Shown here: piece after piece, positions 1 to 12,701 of the stretch | How positions within the stretch are numbered: the stretch's first letter is position 1 | How the letters are laid out: each line of letters opens with the position of its first letter | NCBI GenBank assembly: GCA_035041965.1 | Contig: JAPYMA010000443.1 | Span: 1-64,000 of the forward strand | Reading direction: 5' to 3' | Length of the DNA: 64,000 nt | Source of the DNA: Anisakis pegreffii | Lineage: Eukaryota; Nematoda; Chromadorea; Rhabditida; Anisakidae | Translations under genes and position numbers: made by a program | The notes under the pieces: generated by a model | The model's database searches: none | The model's input: only the letters and a program-made list of their open reading frames with translations | Told to the model about the DNA's origin: nothing

Positions 1-2684
1 TCGATCCACTCGTATGGTCTAATGTTATCATATTGAAAATAACTTGTGAGTTAGTTTCTGGGAGAGCTGTCATCAGGTGTTGATAATAGCTGTACTGGCA
101 TATTAAATGAAGAAAATATTCCCTAAAAATTGAGTTTCACTAACGTAGGGTATGAATCGCCTTATGAAGCTAGCGGTAGGTCTGGAAAGTTCGCCTGGAC
201 CACTCATCCTGTAGAGTCGAGTCGCTGACTGGTGACTCGAAGTCTCAGGTGTTTGTGGTTACTCGCCGAAGCTTATCTATTAGCTAGTGTCATGATGGCA
301 TTCATACAATTCTATGATGATATCCTTATGTCCCTTGCCAGTGTAGTTATCATTCATCACTTGTGCTACTGAGATACTCGATAACCTCATCGATCCACTC
401 GTATGGTCTAATGTTATCATATTGAAAATAACTTGTGAGTTAGTTTCTGGGAGAGCTGTCATCAGGTGTTGATAATAGCTGTACTGGCATATTAAATGAA
501 GAAAATATTCCCTAAAAATTGAGTTTCACTAACGTAGGGTATGAATCGCCTTATGAAGCTAGCGGTAGGTCTGGAAAGTTCGCCTGGACCACTCATCCTG
601 TAGAGTCGAGTCGCTGACTGGTGACTCGAAGTCTCAGGTGTTTGTGGTTACTCGCCGAAGCTTATCTATTAGCTAGTGTCATGATGGCATTCATACAATT
701 CTATGATGATATCCTTATGTCCCTTGCCAGTGTAGTTATCATTCATCACTTGTGCTACTGAGATACTCGATAACCTCATCGATCCACTCGTATGGTCTAA
801 TGTTATCATATTGAAAATAACTTGTGAGTTAGTTTCTGGGAGAGCTGTCATCAGGTGTTGATAATAGCTGTACTGGCATATTAAATGAAGAAAATATTCC
901 CTAAAAATTGAGTTTCACTAACGTAGGGTATGAATCGCCTTATGAAGCTAGCGGTAGGTCTGGAAAGTTCGCCTGGACCACTCATCCTGTAGAGTCGAGT
1001 CGCTGACTGGTGACTCGAAGTCTCAGGTGTTTGTGGTTACTCGCCGAAGCTTATCTATTAGCTAGTGTCATGATGGCATTCATACAATTCTATGATGATA
1101 TCCTTATGTCCCTTGCCAGTGTAGTTATCATTCATCACTTGTGCTACTGAGATACTCGATAACCTCATCGATCCACTCGTATGGTCTAATGTTATCATAT
1201 TGAAAATAACTTGTGAGTTAGTTTCTGGGAGAGCTGTCATCAGGTGTTGATAATAGCTGTACTGGCATATTAAATGAAGAAAATATTCCCTAAAAATTGA
1301 GTTTCACTAACGTAGGGTATGAATCGCCTTATGAAGCTAGCGGTAGGTCTGGAAAGTTCGCCTGGACCACTCATCCTGTAGAGTCGAGTCGCTGACTGGT
1401 GACTCGAAGTCTCAGGTGTTTGTGGTTACTCGCCGAAGCTTATCTATTAGCTAGTGTCATGATGGCATTCATACAATTCTATGATGATATCCTTATGTCC
1501 CTTGCCAGTGTAGTTATCATTCATCACTTGTGCTACTGAGATACTCGATAACCTCATCGATCCACTCGTATGGTCTAATGTTATCATATTGAAAATAACT
1601 TGTGAGTTAGTTTCTGGGAGAGCTGTCATCAGGTGTTGATAATAGCTGTACTGGCATATTAAATGAAGAAAATATTCCCTAAAAATTGAGTTTCACTAAC
1701 GTAGGGTATGAATCGCCTTATGAAGCTAGCGGTAGGTCTGGAAAGTTCGCCTGGACCACTCATCCTGTAGAGTCGAGTCGCTGACTGGTGACTCGAAGTC
1801 TCAGGTGTTTGTGGTTACTCGCCGAAGCTTATCTATTAGCTAGTGTCATGATGGCATTCATACAATTCTATGATGATATCCTTATGTCCCTTGCCAGTGT
1901 AGTTATCATTCATCACTTGTGCTACTGAGATACTCGATAACCTCATCGATCCACTCGTATGGTCTAATGTTATCATATTGAAAATAACTTGTGAGTTAGT
2001 TTCTGGGAGAGCTGTCATCAGGTGTTGATAATAGCTGTACTGGCATATTAAATGAAGAAAATATTCCCTAAAAATTGAGTTTCACTAACGTAGGGTATGA
2101 ATCGCCTTATGAAGCTAGCGGTAGGTCTGGAAAGTTCGCCTGGACCACTCATCCTGTAGAGTCGAGTCGCTGACTGGTGACTCGAAGTCTCAGGTGTTTG
2201 TGGTTACTCGCCGAAGCTTATCTATTAGCTAGTGTCATGATGGCATTCATACAATTCTATGATGATATCCTTATGTCCCTTGCCAGTGTAGTTATCATTC
2301 ATCACTTGTGCTACTGAGATATTCGATAACCTCATCGATCCACTCGTATGGTCTAATGTTATCGTATTGAAAATAACTTGTGAGTTAGTTTCTGGGAGAG
2401 CTGTCATCAGGTGTTGATAATAGCTGTACTGGCATATTAAATGAAGAAAATATTCCCTAAAAATTGAGTTTCACTAACGTAGGGTATGAATCGCCTTATG
2501 AAGTTAGCGGTAGGTCTGGAAAGTTCGCCTGGACCACTCATCCTGTAGAGTCGAGTCGCTGACTGGTGACTCGAAGTCTCAGGTGTTTGTGGTTACTCGC
2601 CGAAGCTTATCTATTAGCTAGTGTCATGATGGCATTCATACAATTCTATGATGACATCCTTATTTCCTTTGCCAGTGCAGTTAT
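1..2684. repeat. 389-bp tandem satellite array, about 6.9 copies
   Basis: The sequence repeats with a period of exactly 389 bp: the motif tcgatccactcgtatgg recurs at 2, 391, 780 and so on. The left copies appear identical to each other. The copy near 2225-2520 carries three transitions, and the last partial copy decays after about 2655 and ends near 2684. The array runs off the left edge, so its true size is unknown. Each unit holds a 60-codon open frame on the minus strand (for example 280-462). In the diverged copy both changes inside that frame alter the amino acid (M to T, S to N), so there is no sign of selection on it. No transposase, RNA gene or spliced-leader sequence was recognised in the unit. 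Best read as a recently amplified satellite. Confidence 0.97.
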
Positions 2685-4856
2685 TGTCTGTCTTATATAC
2701 CTTATTGTCTGTCGTAAGTAGTGATGGGGTATATTTGATAGGTCATCGCTTCTGTTGTGAATAACTGACCAGTTTCGAGAGCTTGTATCACGGGCTAGGA
2801 TTGAATTGGATGACTGTAGTTTGATCTGTGCATGTAGGTTAGAATTTTCTCTTAACTGCTAACACAGTTTCTTCTCAGGGTTGGAATAAGTTGATGTGTA
2901 AGTTATAAAGATAGTGTTTTTGAAGGAGCGTTTTCGGGGTAACATTATGAAGTGTTCTCAAACTTTATCATTCGAGCACTCAGTTGATAGCATAAGTAGC
3001 TGAAAGCCAGGTAGCCTTTCTGGGATTGCTCTTATACCTTGCAGAGGAACCAAGACCTGAGTCAAGCTTCATTTAGTATCAGCTTGACTTGACCTCATAC
3101 TGCTTTTGAGTTGAACCGAAATGATAACAGCTGACTTGATTCGATTTCGTTTTCAAGATATTCTGTCAGTATTCGTTCACGTTATGCTGTTTCGGATTAT
3201 GCGATTGGATATGGGGTGTTGAAATATCTTGCTAATGTGAATATTTGTTTGATTATCCCCTTTGCTTGTGTTGATGTTTATGTAATTACTTCGCGTTGTT
3301 GTTTATGTGATTGTGTTGTTCGATCATTACCGTGCTAATTCTCTCGTTGATCATTATCGTGTTTTTGATGCTGCCACGCCAGGCATAATGGAGGGGGACA
3401 TTAATAGACATGATTTGGTTGCGTTCCATGAGTGAAGTAGAATTGCAAAATGCATAGGGTCCTGCACAAGCCCCCCGGGAACAATTTGATGTCACATATC
3501 AGGGTCAGGCTCGAGTTTGATGCTCTTGTCTGTAAGCAAGCTCACAAATTTGCTGAGATTGGGATACATTTGAAAATGCGAATTGTGCGTGGCGTGACAG
3601 CTGCATAAATGTTTTTCCACGTGTTACCACACATTACACAAGCTATCGGCATCTGCCGTTTTAATGAGTTTAGAACTGTCATGACGGCAGCTGTGTAGTT
3701 TTGTACCAATAAGTTTGGAAGAATTCAACTGCTGCGTAGGTTGTGATTTTAACACTCTTTCTTGCATCATAGTTAGGAAAGAAAACTTGAATCTGAAAGG
3801 GTTATCGAAATATCGATCAGTTGCAACACACTGTTAGAGATATAGCAAAATATGACTGAAATGATCAGTCAAAGATTCAGGAAAATTTCATGAGATCGTT
3901 ACACATATCTTTAGGTATATGAAACAAGTCTGGAGCAATGATTTAGATTGCTTCGAAAAACATTTTGTATGACACTCGATTAGGATGATAGATTCGCTTG
4001 AAAGGAAGCAAGGTTATGTAAAACCATTCTTCAAGTATCTTTAGCACAGAGTTGGGATGGAGAAGCAACAAGGAATAAAGCATTTATTGTGTGACGTTTA
4101 ATCCATGCTAGGATGAACCCCATGATGAGATCAGAAGGCTTGAATGATGATCAGTGTTTGACAGTTAGGGGTTTGCACAGAAAAAGCTGCCGTCTATGAC
4201 TTCTGCTCAACTTTTCCGTTGTGTACAGTGTGTCATCGGAAAAACCTTCTCGGTTTCTCCTCGGATGCCGTGGGTGAGGTTACGTATCAAAATCTTGCAT
4301 TCTATCTGGTTTGCTTATGTACTAATTTGAGAATTGCAAGGAAATGAGCGATATCTCTTACAAATATTATAACAAATCGGTTGGTATCGGTCGTGTTTAG
4401 AAGGAGATTGTTTTCGTAGATATGATTGATTAGATTTGAAATTGATGAGAATTACGTTGATTATTTATAACAAACTGATTATTTATTTTTGCAAAATAGC
4501 AGAATACAGTTTGATGCAGTTATTTTACCGCGGAGGTACTTAAATCCATTGAATAAGGCTAGAATTTCGAATCAGGCGAAATCCCCTTTCTTTGATATTA
4601 TCTTTTTCTTTCTTTAAACAATTTAAAATCCGTTGAGAAAGTCTAGAATCAACATAACTGTGGGCGTGGCTAGTTTCGGACGTACTACTCCCGTTCGCAA
4701 TGACACAATACTAATACAGTAACTCAAAAATCGTGGTGAGAAACAAATAAATTTAAAAAATATTGGGCTGCAACAGTTTTGTAAGGATTTGCAGCTTTAT
4801 ATTCTGTTTAAAATATACATTTCTTAACACGATTCTTTCTACACTGTAACTGGCTA
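2685..4856. other. Non-coding stretch right of the satellite
   Basis: No exon chain or recognisable protein similarity was found on either strand. The longest frame (3286-3495, minus, 69 codons) has no recognised family and no splice partners. The sequence is unique within the window and not noticeably simple. It could contain the decayed remainder of whatever element gave rise to the adjacent array, but nothing visible proves this. Confidence 0.5.
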
Positions 4857-4864
4857 CAATTTTC

Positions 4865-5064
4865 GGGTCTACGACAATTGACCAAGCGACATCTGCCAAC
4901 ACGATGTTTCGCCACAAATAGTCGGTCACAGAAACTTCGTCTAGGTTCAACGTAAGCGTAGCCTCAGCGTAAGCCTAAGCGTTCGCGAACGAAGTTTGTG
5001 TGACCGACTTTTTTTGGCGAAACATCGTGTTGGCAGATGTCGCTTGGTCAATTGTCGTGTTCCC
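4865..5064. mobile_element. MITE-like inverted-repeat element, copy 1
   Basis: A 200-bp foldback element begins GGGTCTACGACAATTGACC and ends with the near-inverse, GGTCAATTGTCGTGTTCCC. The terminal inverted repeats extend inward for more than 50 bp. It is flanked by the direct repeat caattttc (4857-4864 and 5066-5073), with a mismatched ninth base, so it looks like an 8-9 bp target-site duplication. It has no coding capacity. An 8-bp duplication would suit hAT and a 9-bp one Mutator-type transposases; the superfamily cannot be settled here. The central part, with several direct cgtaagc-type motifs, is longer than in copy 2. Confidence 0.85.
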
Positions 5065-5680
5065 GCAATTTTCATTTTACACTTGTCAGTTCTAAAATGT
5101 TGGTAATTTTTTATTTTCTTTTGGTAAAATTTCTTTTTCCCTGAGTTCTTTCGTCCTTTTTTTCAATTTGGGAAGATATAGTATTTCGAAGGAACATTCT
5201 GAGGCAATATCTCACCCGTCCTTTAGTCTGAATAACATATCATTAAGCTTTATTTGATATAATCGTTATTGCGCATAAAAAGATAAAAATATATGTCACC
5301 AATAGATAATGCTCAGTTTCTGCCATTGTAAAGGCATCTGTTCAACTACGGATATATTGAGAGTGCCACATCTACTGATTCAGTCATCAGATGATATATA
5401 TTATCGGATATCACCCGATTTCTAGTGCTTTTCAATGAGTTATCATCTTCTGTCATGATTCCATTTTATAATTTGTTCGCCTCTTGCTGATATTCACTAA
5501 TATCTTTTCTGTTTTAAATGACATCGAAGAAACTGTAACTTCCGCGTTATGTTCACTGTCGTTCTATTCAACTCTAACAATCGGTATGCATGTCATGAAA
5601 TTTTATTTTATGGAATGCATACAGACTGTAAAGTTTGCATCAAATTTCAAGATCAATCGGTTTGTTTCCCCTTTCCAAGT

Positions 5681-7270
5681 ATGGATGAGGAGGATGCGTG
5701 TGGCTCGAAAAAACCACGCACTTCAGAGGTTAGCGATGGCATCATATCAGTGGACGAAGTCGCTTCTGAGGTGTGCGTCGTTGAATTCGCTTGTCTTTTC
5801 ACTTGTATAATTTCACATTTTATTAACCAATTCACCTCTGTATGCTGCACTTTCAATTTGATTGGTCCTTAATAAGCAATCTTCTTGTTAATTTTTATGT
5901 GTAACTGACAAAAACAAAACTTATTGCGTTTGTTGTTTATCAATTGATCATTGGAAAGTTGATTGCATATTGTTGATTGTTGAGTTGTTTGCTTTTATCG
6001 AGCTCTGTGATTGTTCAGAAGAGTGTGCGAAATTTGACGAAAAGAGAGCCGTTCGGTGCGAATCACTCGTTCGCACGACAAGGTGGCAAATATCATCTCC
6101 TGATTGGCATCAGTGGTTCGGTTGCCTCGATTAAACTTCCCGAACTGATCGCTGAACTTCGTAAGCGTTGCCCTCCTGATCGTTTGGTTGGTTTTCTGTT
6201 TTGTTTTTTGTTTTCTTATAGAGGAATCGGTCATCAATTGGTTTGATCGGTGTTATTTCGTTATCACAATGAACAGATTGTGAAAGAATTCGCGAGTATA
6301 TTAACGTTTTCATGTCAGAGTATAGCTTTAGTTGCGCCAGTGGTTGAGGTGTATGTATGCTCATTCACGGGAACACGACAATTGACCAAGCGACATCTGC
6401 CAACACGATGTTTCGCCAAAAAAAAGTTCAACGCTTACGTTGAACCTAGACGAAGTTTGTGTGACCGACTTTTTTTGGCGAAACGTCGTGTTGACAGATG
6501 TCGCTTGGTCAATTGTCGTAGACCCCTCATTCACATAGTAGTAGTCGATTCGTTTAGTTACGCACCTAATTGTAAGTATAAGGTAACGGCCGTTATATCG
6601 AATGCTTGTGTTATGGTTGGAATTTTGAGGTGATTCGGTTGATGAGTACCGAATCAGCGAAATATTTCATCAGCGAAGAGGATGTCGGTCAGCCAATATA
6701 TGATGATGCGGATGAATGGAATATGTGGAAGAAACGCGGTGATCCAATCCTTCATATCGGTCTGTTTCATTTCCATTTGTGGATTGTTTTGCGGATTTGT
6801 GAATACAATAAAGAAGAATCACTTTCAGAGCTACGCAAATGGGCAGACGCCTTGCTGATAGCACCATTGGATGCGAATACACTAGCAAAAATAGCGAATG
6901 GCTTATGTGACAATCTGTTGACGTGTGTGGTGCGCGCTTGGGACATGAGGAAAACACTCTTCTTTGCACCCGCAATGAATACGGCCATGTGGGAGAGTCC
7001 GATCACCTATGAACAACGAAAAACTTTGAAGGAATTTCTGAGATTCAAGGTGAGAGATGAGATTCAAATTGATTTATGCAGATGCATTGTATGGAGAGGA
7101 ATGTCTTTGTTTTGCAGGAGATTCCGGTTTTGGAAAAAGAACTGATGTGTGGTGAGCGCGGTTATGGTGCGATGGCCACCGTGCAAATGATTTCGACGAT
7201 GGTAGCGAGCGATGTGAAGAGTCGATTCGCCGTTTATTCGGACTCCAATCCGACTTCAGTGCAATCCTAA
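5681..7270 (+). CDS. PPCDC: Phosphopantothenoylcysteine decarboxylase (coenzyme A synthesis)
   Basis: Five exons fit: 5681-5770, 6019-6186, 6630-6759, 6829-7049, 7118-7270, giving about 253 aa against about 204 for the human enzyme. The family is a flavoprotein that decarboxylates 4'-phosphopantothenoylcysteine to 4'-phosphopantetheine in the cytosol. Visible hallmarks: the flavin-binding segment GISGSVASIKLPEL near residue 50; DADEW; the probable catalytic His in LHIELRKWAD (about residue 128); APLDANTLAKIANG; the substrate-clamp PAMNTAMW (Asn about 180); and the active-site Cys in MCGERGYGAMA (about 214). The extra length is an N-terminal extension of about 45 residues without recognised motif, so the start ATG at 5681 is the least certain part. 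Intron 2 ends in the unusual acceptor ttttgag and carries a MITE. Catalytic residues are all present, so the gene is probably active. Confidence 0.93.
6369..6525. mobile_element. MITE-like element, copy 2, inside PPCDC intron 2
   Basis: A 157-bp relative of the element at 4865-5064, inserted in the opposite orientation: its left end starts GGGAACACGACAATTG and its right end finishes CAATTGTCGTAGACCC, exactly the swap of copy 1. A perfect 9-bp direct repeat, ctcattcac, flanks it (6360-6368 and 6526-6534). The inner loop is shorter than in copy 1 and the terminal repeats differ at a few positions, so the two are separate insertions rather than one recent duplication. It lies wholly within the intron and does not disturb the reading frame. 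Confidence 0.9.
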
Positions 7271-8804
7271 AGAATGTTATTCGCTTGTTAATTTTCGTCT
7301 GAAACCAATAGAGATCTTCCTGTTGTTGTTGTTGTTGTTATTATCTTGACTGTTGTTACTGTAAAAATGTTTCATATTTTAAAGATTACTTTCGATTCAG
7401 TTGTCTTTTATTGCACATTTTAAAATTCTTTGAAAAGTTTGATGGAATTAAGCAAGTTGTGATGCAGTTCACTGCATACCTCGTTCCGTTCCAGAGATTG
7501 TTTACTGTTGCGAAACTGTAGGAAGAAAGTATGTGTACGATAGATCTCAACAAGACTAGTGTTTTAGTACAATCTGTGTGCTGATTGTGAATATTTTACA
7601 GAGTTGATGCAGTAATTCTGTTTTGAATGCTACAATTTTTGTATTGATTTTATGTTATAGTTTGTTGGTTTTTTGTAGTGGCTTAAGATTATTGTTCAGT
7701 GTTATTGTATATACGTTTATGTGAATCTGAATGGAATGATCAGATGAATAAATCTGCATTTGAACTGATTTGATTTGATTTTGCATCTCTCCTTTCACAT
7801 CCTCTCAATAAATTCAGGGTTAAGATGTCAGAAACGATAGTAATTCAACTTAGAGATCTGATCTTAAGACTAAGATAAATTATGAGACAGGGTGTGGTGG
7901 TTCTGATTGTCCATCCGAATATCGTTCTGGTTTCAAATCCATAAAGAAATATTATACTTGAACATGCTTTGTTCACGATCTTCTATAAATCATCCAAGTG
8001 TTCCGGGTGTGTGCTCCTCTAATTGTAAGCTTAAGCATAACTTAAATCCGAACCTGATCGTCTAATCATACACTTAGTTGAAGCAGTCGGATCAGATCAG
8101 ATCGATATTGATCTGTGCGATCTATGTGATTGATCTGAACGCATTTCATTTCCTTCCGTCATTTTGTTCAATGTCACCAAGCTGAATAAGCAACAATACA
8201 CTCACTCATTACCTTGCTAAATGACATCGAAATCGCTTATATCAGAGATCGTTTTGAGCTGAACAAATAGCCAAGTTGCACTTTAGCATAGAACGATGGA
8301 TATGTGTGGATATATGTCAGAGAAGAGTGAGTGGTTGGTGTGCAGTTGAATAGGGTAATGGGGATGGATTGAATAGTGGCTTAGGGGAAGCATGAGCATT
8401 AGTAATCTATTGTCGTAGACGAATGAATGTGAACGCTGGAATTACGAATATAAATGTATTGATTTTGATGAACTTGTGCTTGGTTTTGTGTAATAAATAT
8501 GAGTATATATATATGTTAAAATTGGATTGCATTTCGAATCAGTTTGTGAACGACGTGTATTGTGTTGGGTGTGTGTGCGTTTTGTTTGGTTTGTTTAATC
8601 GGATTGATTTGATTAGGAGAACAATGAGAATTTTACTTTTATTTGAAGCGTTCGATATTTGCATTTAGTGGTTTATTTTCATTGATTGTGTGGTTTTATA
8701 ATAAGTGTGTTATTATCAATGATACTGTGATTCTTTTAAGCGGGTGTGTTAAGTTGGTTGCAATAGAACTGCAATTTTAAGGCACGGCTTATCATCTTGA
8801 GAAA
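7271..8804. other. PPCDC 3' region and spacer before the ChaC gene
   Basis: Holds the presumed 3' untranslated region of PPCDC, a (TTG)n run at 7321-7340, an AATAAA at 7747-7752 that could be its polyadenylation signal, and a GATC-rich patch near 8085-8140. A possible splice or trans-splice acceptor (caattttaag, ending about 8780) lies 25 bases before the ChaC start codon. No further gene seen. Confidence 0.5.
7747..7752 (+). terminator. Possible polyadenylation signal of PPCDC
   Basis: AATAAA lies 477 bases after the PPCDC stop and is followed by T-rich sequence. A second AATAAA occurs shortly after, within ctcaataaattc near 7800. Which, if either, is used cannot be told from sequence. Confidence 0.35.
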
Positions 8805-9956
8805 ATGTGGGTCTTCGGTTATGGATCGCTGCTATGGTATACGGATTTTCCGTACGATAAGGCCGTGCCGGGTTGTGTGCGAGGCTATTCGAGACGATTC
8901 TGGCAGTTGAGCCCAGACCATCGAGGCACACCGCAGAGTGTACGTTTCGTAGAATTTTATAGAATAGCGATTGTTATTGATTTTATAACATTTCATTGCA
9001 TTTGTATCACAGATTGTAGTGTTGTGTTATGAATGGTTGAATTATCGTTATCGTTATTATAAAGGGTTATTTAATTTCAGCCTGGTCGCACGGTCACTCT
9101 GGTGGCCGATCAGAACGGTTCATGTTGGGGTTTAGCCTACAAGGTGCACGAATCGCAAGTGGAGAATACAATCGAATATTTGGATTATCGAGAAAAGGCT
9201 GGATATGTGGTGAGTATCTCATTGCAAGTTCACAGTAATGGAAATTGTGATATTATTATCAATTGTTTGTCGTAGTAAAAACAGAGAAAACAATGAGAGC
9301 AAGCAATTAAGACGAATGAAAATGACAATGTTAAAGATAAGAGTAATGTTCTTGGAATCAACGTACGTTTCCATGTTAGATCAATCCATTTTGTTTGCCG
9401 ATTTTAAATATTCAAACGTTTTGGATTTGTTCAGCGCGAAAAAGTAACATTTCATCCGGACGATGGAAGTGAAGCATTCACTTTGAATGTCTACATAGCT
9501 GCAGCCAATTCAAATCCTTACTATACGGGACCGACGGACGTTGATACGATTATAGAAACGGTACGTCTTTGAATTGTTCTTTTTCTTAAGCACTTTATTC
9601 TGTATCGTTTTACGAGTATGGGACAAGAAACAGTTTTGTGGTGAAATTTGTTTGTTGAAATGAGAAATAGAGTTTGAGTCGTTTTCTTTTAGATTCTTTC
9701 ATCTCGTGGTCCGAGTGGAACCAATTTGGAGTATGCGTTACGTTTGGCAGATTGCGTTCGACGAATGGCACCGTCGCATATCAAAGACGATTATTTGTTC
9801 ACAGTCGAGCAGAAACTTTTGAGCAAGTGTCGCGAACTGGGCATTCGAGATCGAGTGCTCAACGATTTAGGTATTCTGCCGCCTGTAACGGCCATAGAAG
9901 CAGACTGTTCTTCAGACACTGAGAACGCTGACGAAACATCGAATTCGGAAAATTAA
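8805..9956 (+). CDS. CHAC2: ChaC2-type glutathione-specific gamma-glutamylcyclotransferase
   Basis: Four exons fit with phase-0 junctions throughout: 8805-8939, 9081-9209, 9435-9560, 9693-9956; about 217 aa, against roughly 180-220 for the family. ChaC enzymes split cytosolic glutathione into 5-oxoproline and cysteinylglycine. Visible marks: the N-terminal [11 protein letters not shown] with the YGSL substrate loop at residues 6-9; SRRFWQ and DHRGTP at 29-43; and LDYREKAGY, whose Glu at position 83 matches the catalytic Glu of human ChaC2 in position and context. [14 protein letters not shown] in the last exon is also family-typical. The C-terminal 20 or so residues are acidic and serine-rich and look lineage-specific. 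The initiator Met is well supported because family members start with MWVFGYGSL. It follows PPCDC by 1.5 kb on the same strand. Confidence 0.95.
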
Positions 9957-10262
9957 TTGTAGTGACACATACAGAAATTGGAATTTGGTCATTGAAAATC
10001 GTTGGTTTTGCGATTTTTTAAAGACATTTCGCCTTTAACTGAATGTTTTTGGATAGACCGTAGAGTTTTAAATAGAAGTGTTTTTGTAAAGCGTTGAAGC
10101 ATACGTACATATGGCGTGCGAGTTCGGTCTTGATTATATGCGAGTCAATTTGTTTTTATGAATTTGTTCGTTTTAATTTAATGATTATGAACGAAGCACA
10201 TTCACTGAAAGTGAGTGAGTGAACGCATTCTCTGTTATTATTGCCCTCAATCTATTCAACTG

Positions 10263-10306
10263 AATGCCATTTGAAAATTTAAAAAAAATATTTTCAAATT
10301 GGCATT
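10263..10306. repeat. Imperfect hairpin
   Basis: AATGCCATTTGAAAAT at the left pairs with ATTTTCAAATTGGCATT at the right around an A-rich loop of about 11 bases. One bulged base interrupts the stem. It lies about 300 bases after the ChaC stop, so it would fall in or just beyond the transcript end. Confidence 0.6.
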
Positions 10307-12663
10307 TTGCATTGCAATTTCATTGGGAATACCATAGCGACGATAATGATAGATAATGGCAGTGCTGCTGTAATACTAATTGAAGAGCATAATACACTAA
10401 TAATTATTGCCCGGTGTCTCTTAATCGATTCACTAAATCGTTCCTTCTGTCAGATTATTAGTCAGTCTAAATGTCAGCTTTGCTCTACCTAAACGATTCC
10501 CAGTGGACAGTTTTCAGTGAAACTTTGCCGAGAATCTTCTCTCGACAAACTTGCGGAGAATACTATCTTAAATTACTGTTATTATCATTGATATGTTGTT
10601 AAATTATTGTTATGGTTATCATTTGTTACGTTAAAATTAACTTGATCACTTTGTAATATAAATGTAACTGTTGATATTATCAGATTGTTGCATTGTTCAG
10701 TCAGTTGATATACCTATATATATATATATATGTTATTATCATACTGTTGACGTTCAACGCAGAGCGATTTCTCTGATCAGATCTTTTAGATCAGTCTTGT
10801 TCATATCCTCATTTATCCTTAAGCGAGCGTTATCATTGAATGCCGAATAGTCCGTCTTGGTTCGACTTGACTGTAAGCGTGAGATTAAGCCTCCTTGAGA
10901 ATCCCTGGACCGTCCTTCAGAATCTCTTCAGTGGTATTACATCAATCACTTCGTTCAGTTGATATATCCCAGATATCTCTCCTCCAAATATCTAGTGAGA
11001 ATCCTTACTTGTTCTAGTTCAATTCTGCTATCTAGCCATCATCTGTTAAACATTTCTAATCTCCTAATCAGACCTAACTCATTCTCATAATCTGTGATAG
11101 TCTCCTTAATTCCACTCACCATCGCGTTTTTTAATCCTTTTAATCGCCAACTTATTATTAACTCATTTCTCACCACTATCCTTTATCACTAATTCCTTAA
11201 CTTACTACAATACGCTTCATCTGATTTGTTACCGATGTTTATGTTATGCGGTACCTTTGAACTGATATGATTATAACTGATATTATATTAATACAAGTTA
11301 TAATTGATGTAACTTGTTGCAAATGACACGCTATTAGCTCATTACAGCACAATATAACTGAATGCTATCGTCAAGCATGCTTGTTATAGCCTAAAGAAGC
11401 ACATGATCATCTCGATACAAACTCTTATCATGGGTAAATCATTTCGATTTCACTATTATGAACTTAACTGAATGAAGAAATTGCAAATATTAACAAATAA
11501 ATGAGAATTACATTCATCACACCATCTCAAAGCACATTGTTCTGTTGGCATCGCATGAAGTCAACTGAATCATTAATAATATTAACAATTCACTTGATTA
11601 TCGTAAATATATCCACTTATTATATTACACCACCAAATTTCAATCAAAAACACTTCGTCGATTGCTATGAAGTGTGATTTGATCTCGTTGATAATGCGAT
11701 CAATGGTTTGTTTCAATAATCACAATACTTCTTCAACATCTGAAGATAGATCGAAGCGATATCAGCAGCATTCTGTACACGAATAAAGATATGCTATCAA
11801 CGCAGACATCTTCAAATTATCAATTCAGCACGTTCTCCATATGTGAACATCATTATTATATCTGTTTGTGTTGAATCGTTGATGTGCGGCGATACGTTGC
11901 TTGATTGCATGATATTATGTGATGTGAGATTTGTTTGTTGGTTGGAGCGTATTCGTGGATATTATGCTCGTCTATTTTATATCTTTGTCTCTTATTCGCT
12001 CGATGATAAGTTTCTAGTCAGTTCTTGATCAGAACGTGATTCTGGATTATTTGAGCAAATCTCTTGATTATCACTCATAAAGTATCTCCAGATTGTTCAG
12101 TTATCATTTAGTTTGCAAGTGATCCATTCGTATCGTACTTTTCTAGGTTTTTATGTTCATATTATAGATCACCTTTCATTTTCTACTATTTATTTTTATT
12201 TGCTGATGATATTTGACTAGATCCCACACACACTTCAAGAAATTAGATTAGTAATAATGACAGAAACAGTAATGACTATAAGAATGAATGGCAGTAATGT
12301 TTTCATTTCCACCTGTGCTTTTATCTACTTCTATCTGAATAGAGCAAATTCTCTCAATGGTTCAAGTAACAGTAGTAATAAGCACTGTACGATATAATAG
12401 TAATAGTAACAATGATAATGAAGTTTTGCAAAAATATTAATAATGTTATTTGCACGATTAGTCAAGTAAGTGTAGGCGTTCAAGAGTGTGTCGAAGTGGC
12501 TAGTCATTCGGATGAGCAACGATAATTTTCAGTGATCATGAAATAATGGTATGAAAAAGCATCGTTGAATCGTTGAATCGCATCAGCACTATTATCTGAT
12601 CATTCGAGAGCGTTTGATGCTGAATTCGTTATTGTTCCATATTGTATCCATGATGCATTATTC

Positions 12664-12701
12664 ATTCGTATTTCACGAAACTGTTTTCGTGAAATACGAA
12701 T
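12664..12701. repeat. Perfect 17-bp hairpin
   Basis: ATTCGTATTTCACGAAA is followed by a 4-base loop (ctgt) and then its exact reverse complement. It is about 90 bases upstream of the candidate exon at 12791. The loop is too tight for a typical microRNA precursor. Confidence 0.7.

Noticed and set aside
280..2407. Six repeated 60-codon frames as a gene family
   Set aside because: They are one frame repeated by the satellite period, have no recognised domain, and the diverged copy shows only amino-acid-changing differences.
3286..3495. 69-codon minus frame as a transposon remnant
   Set aside because: Composition is protein-like but no reverse transcriptase, integrase or transposase motif can be seen, so no claim is made.
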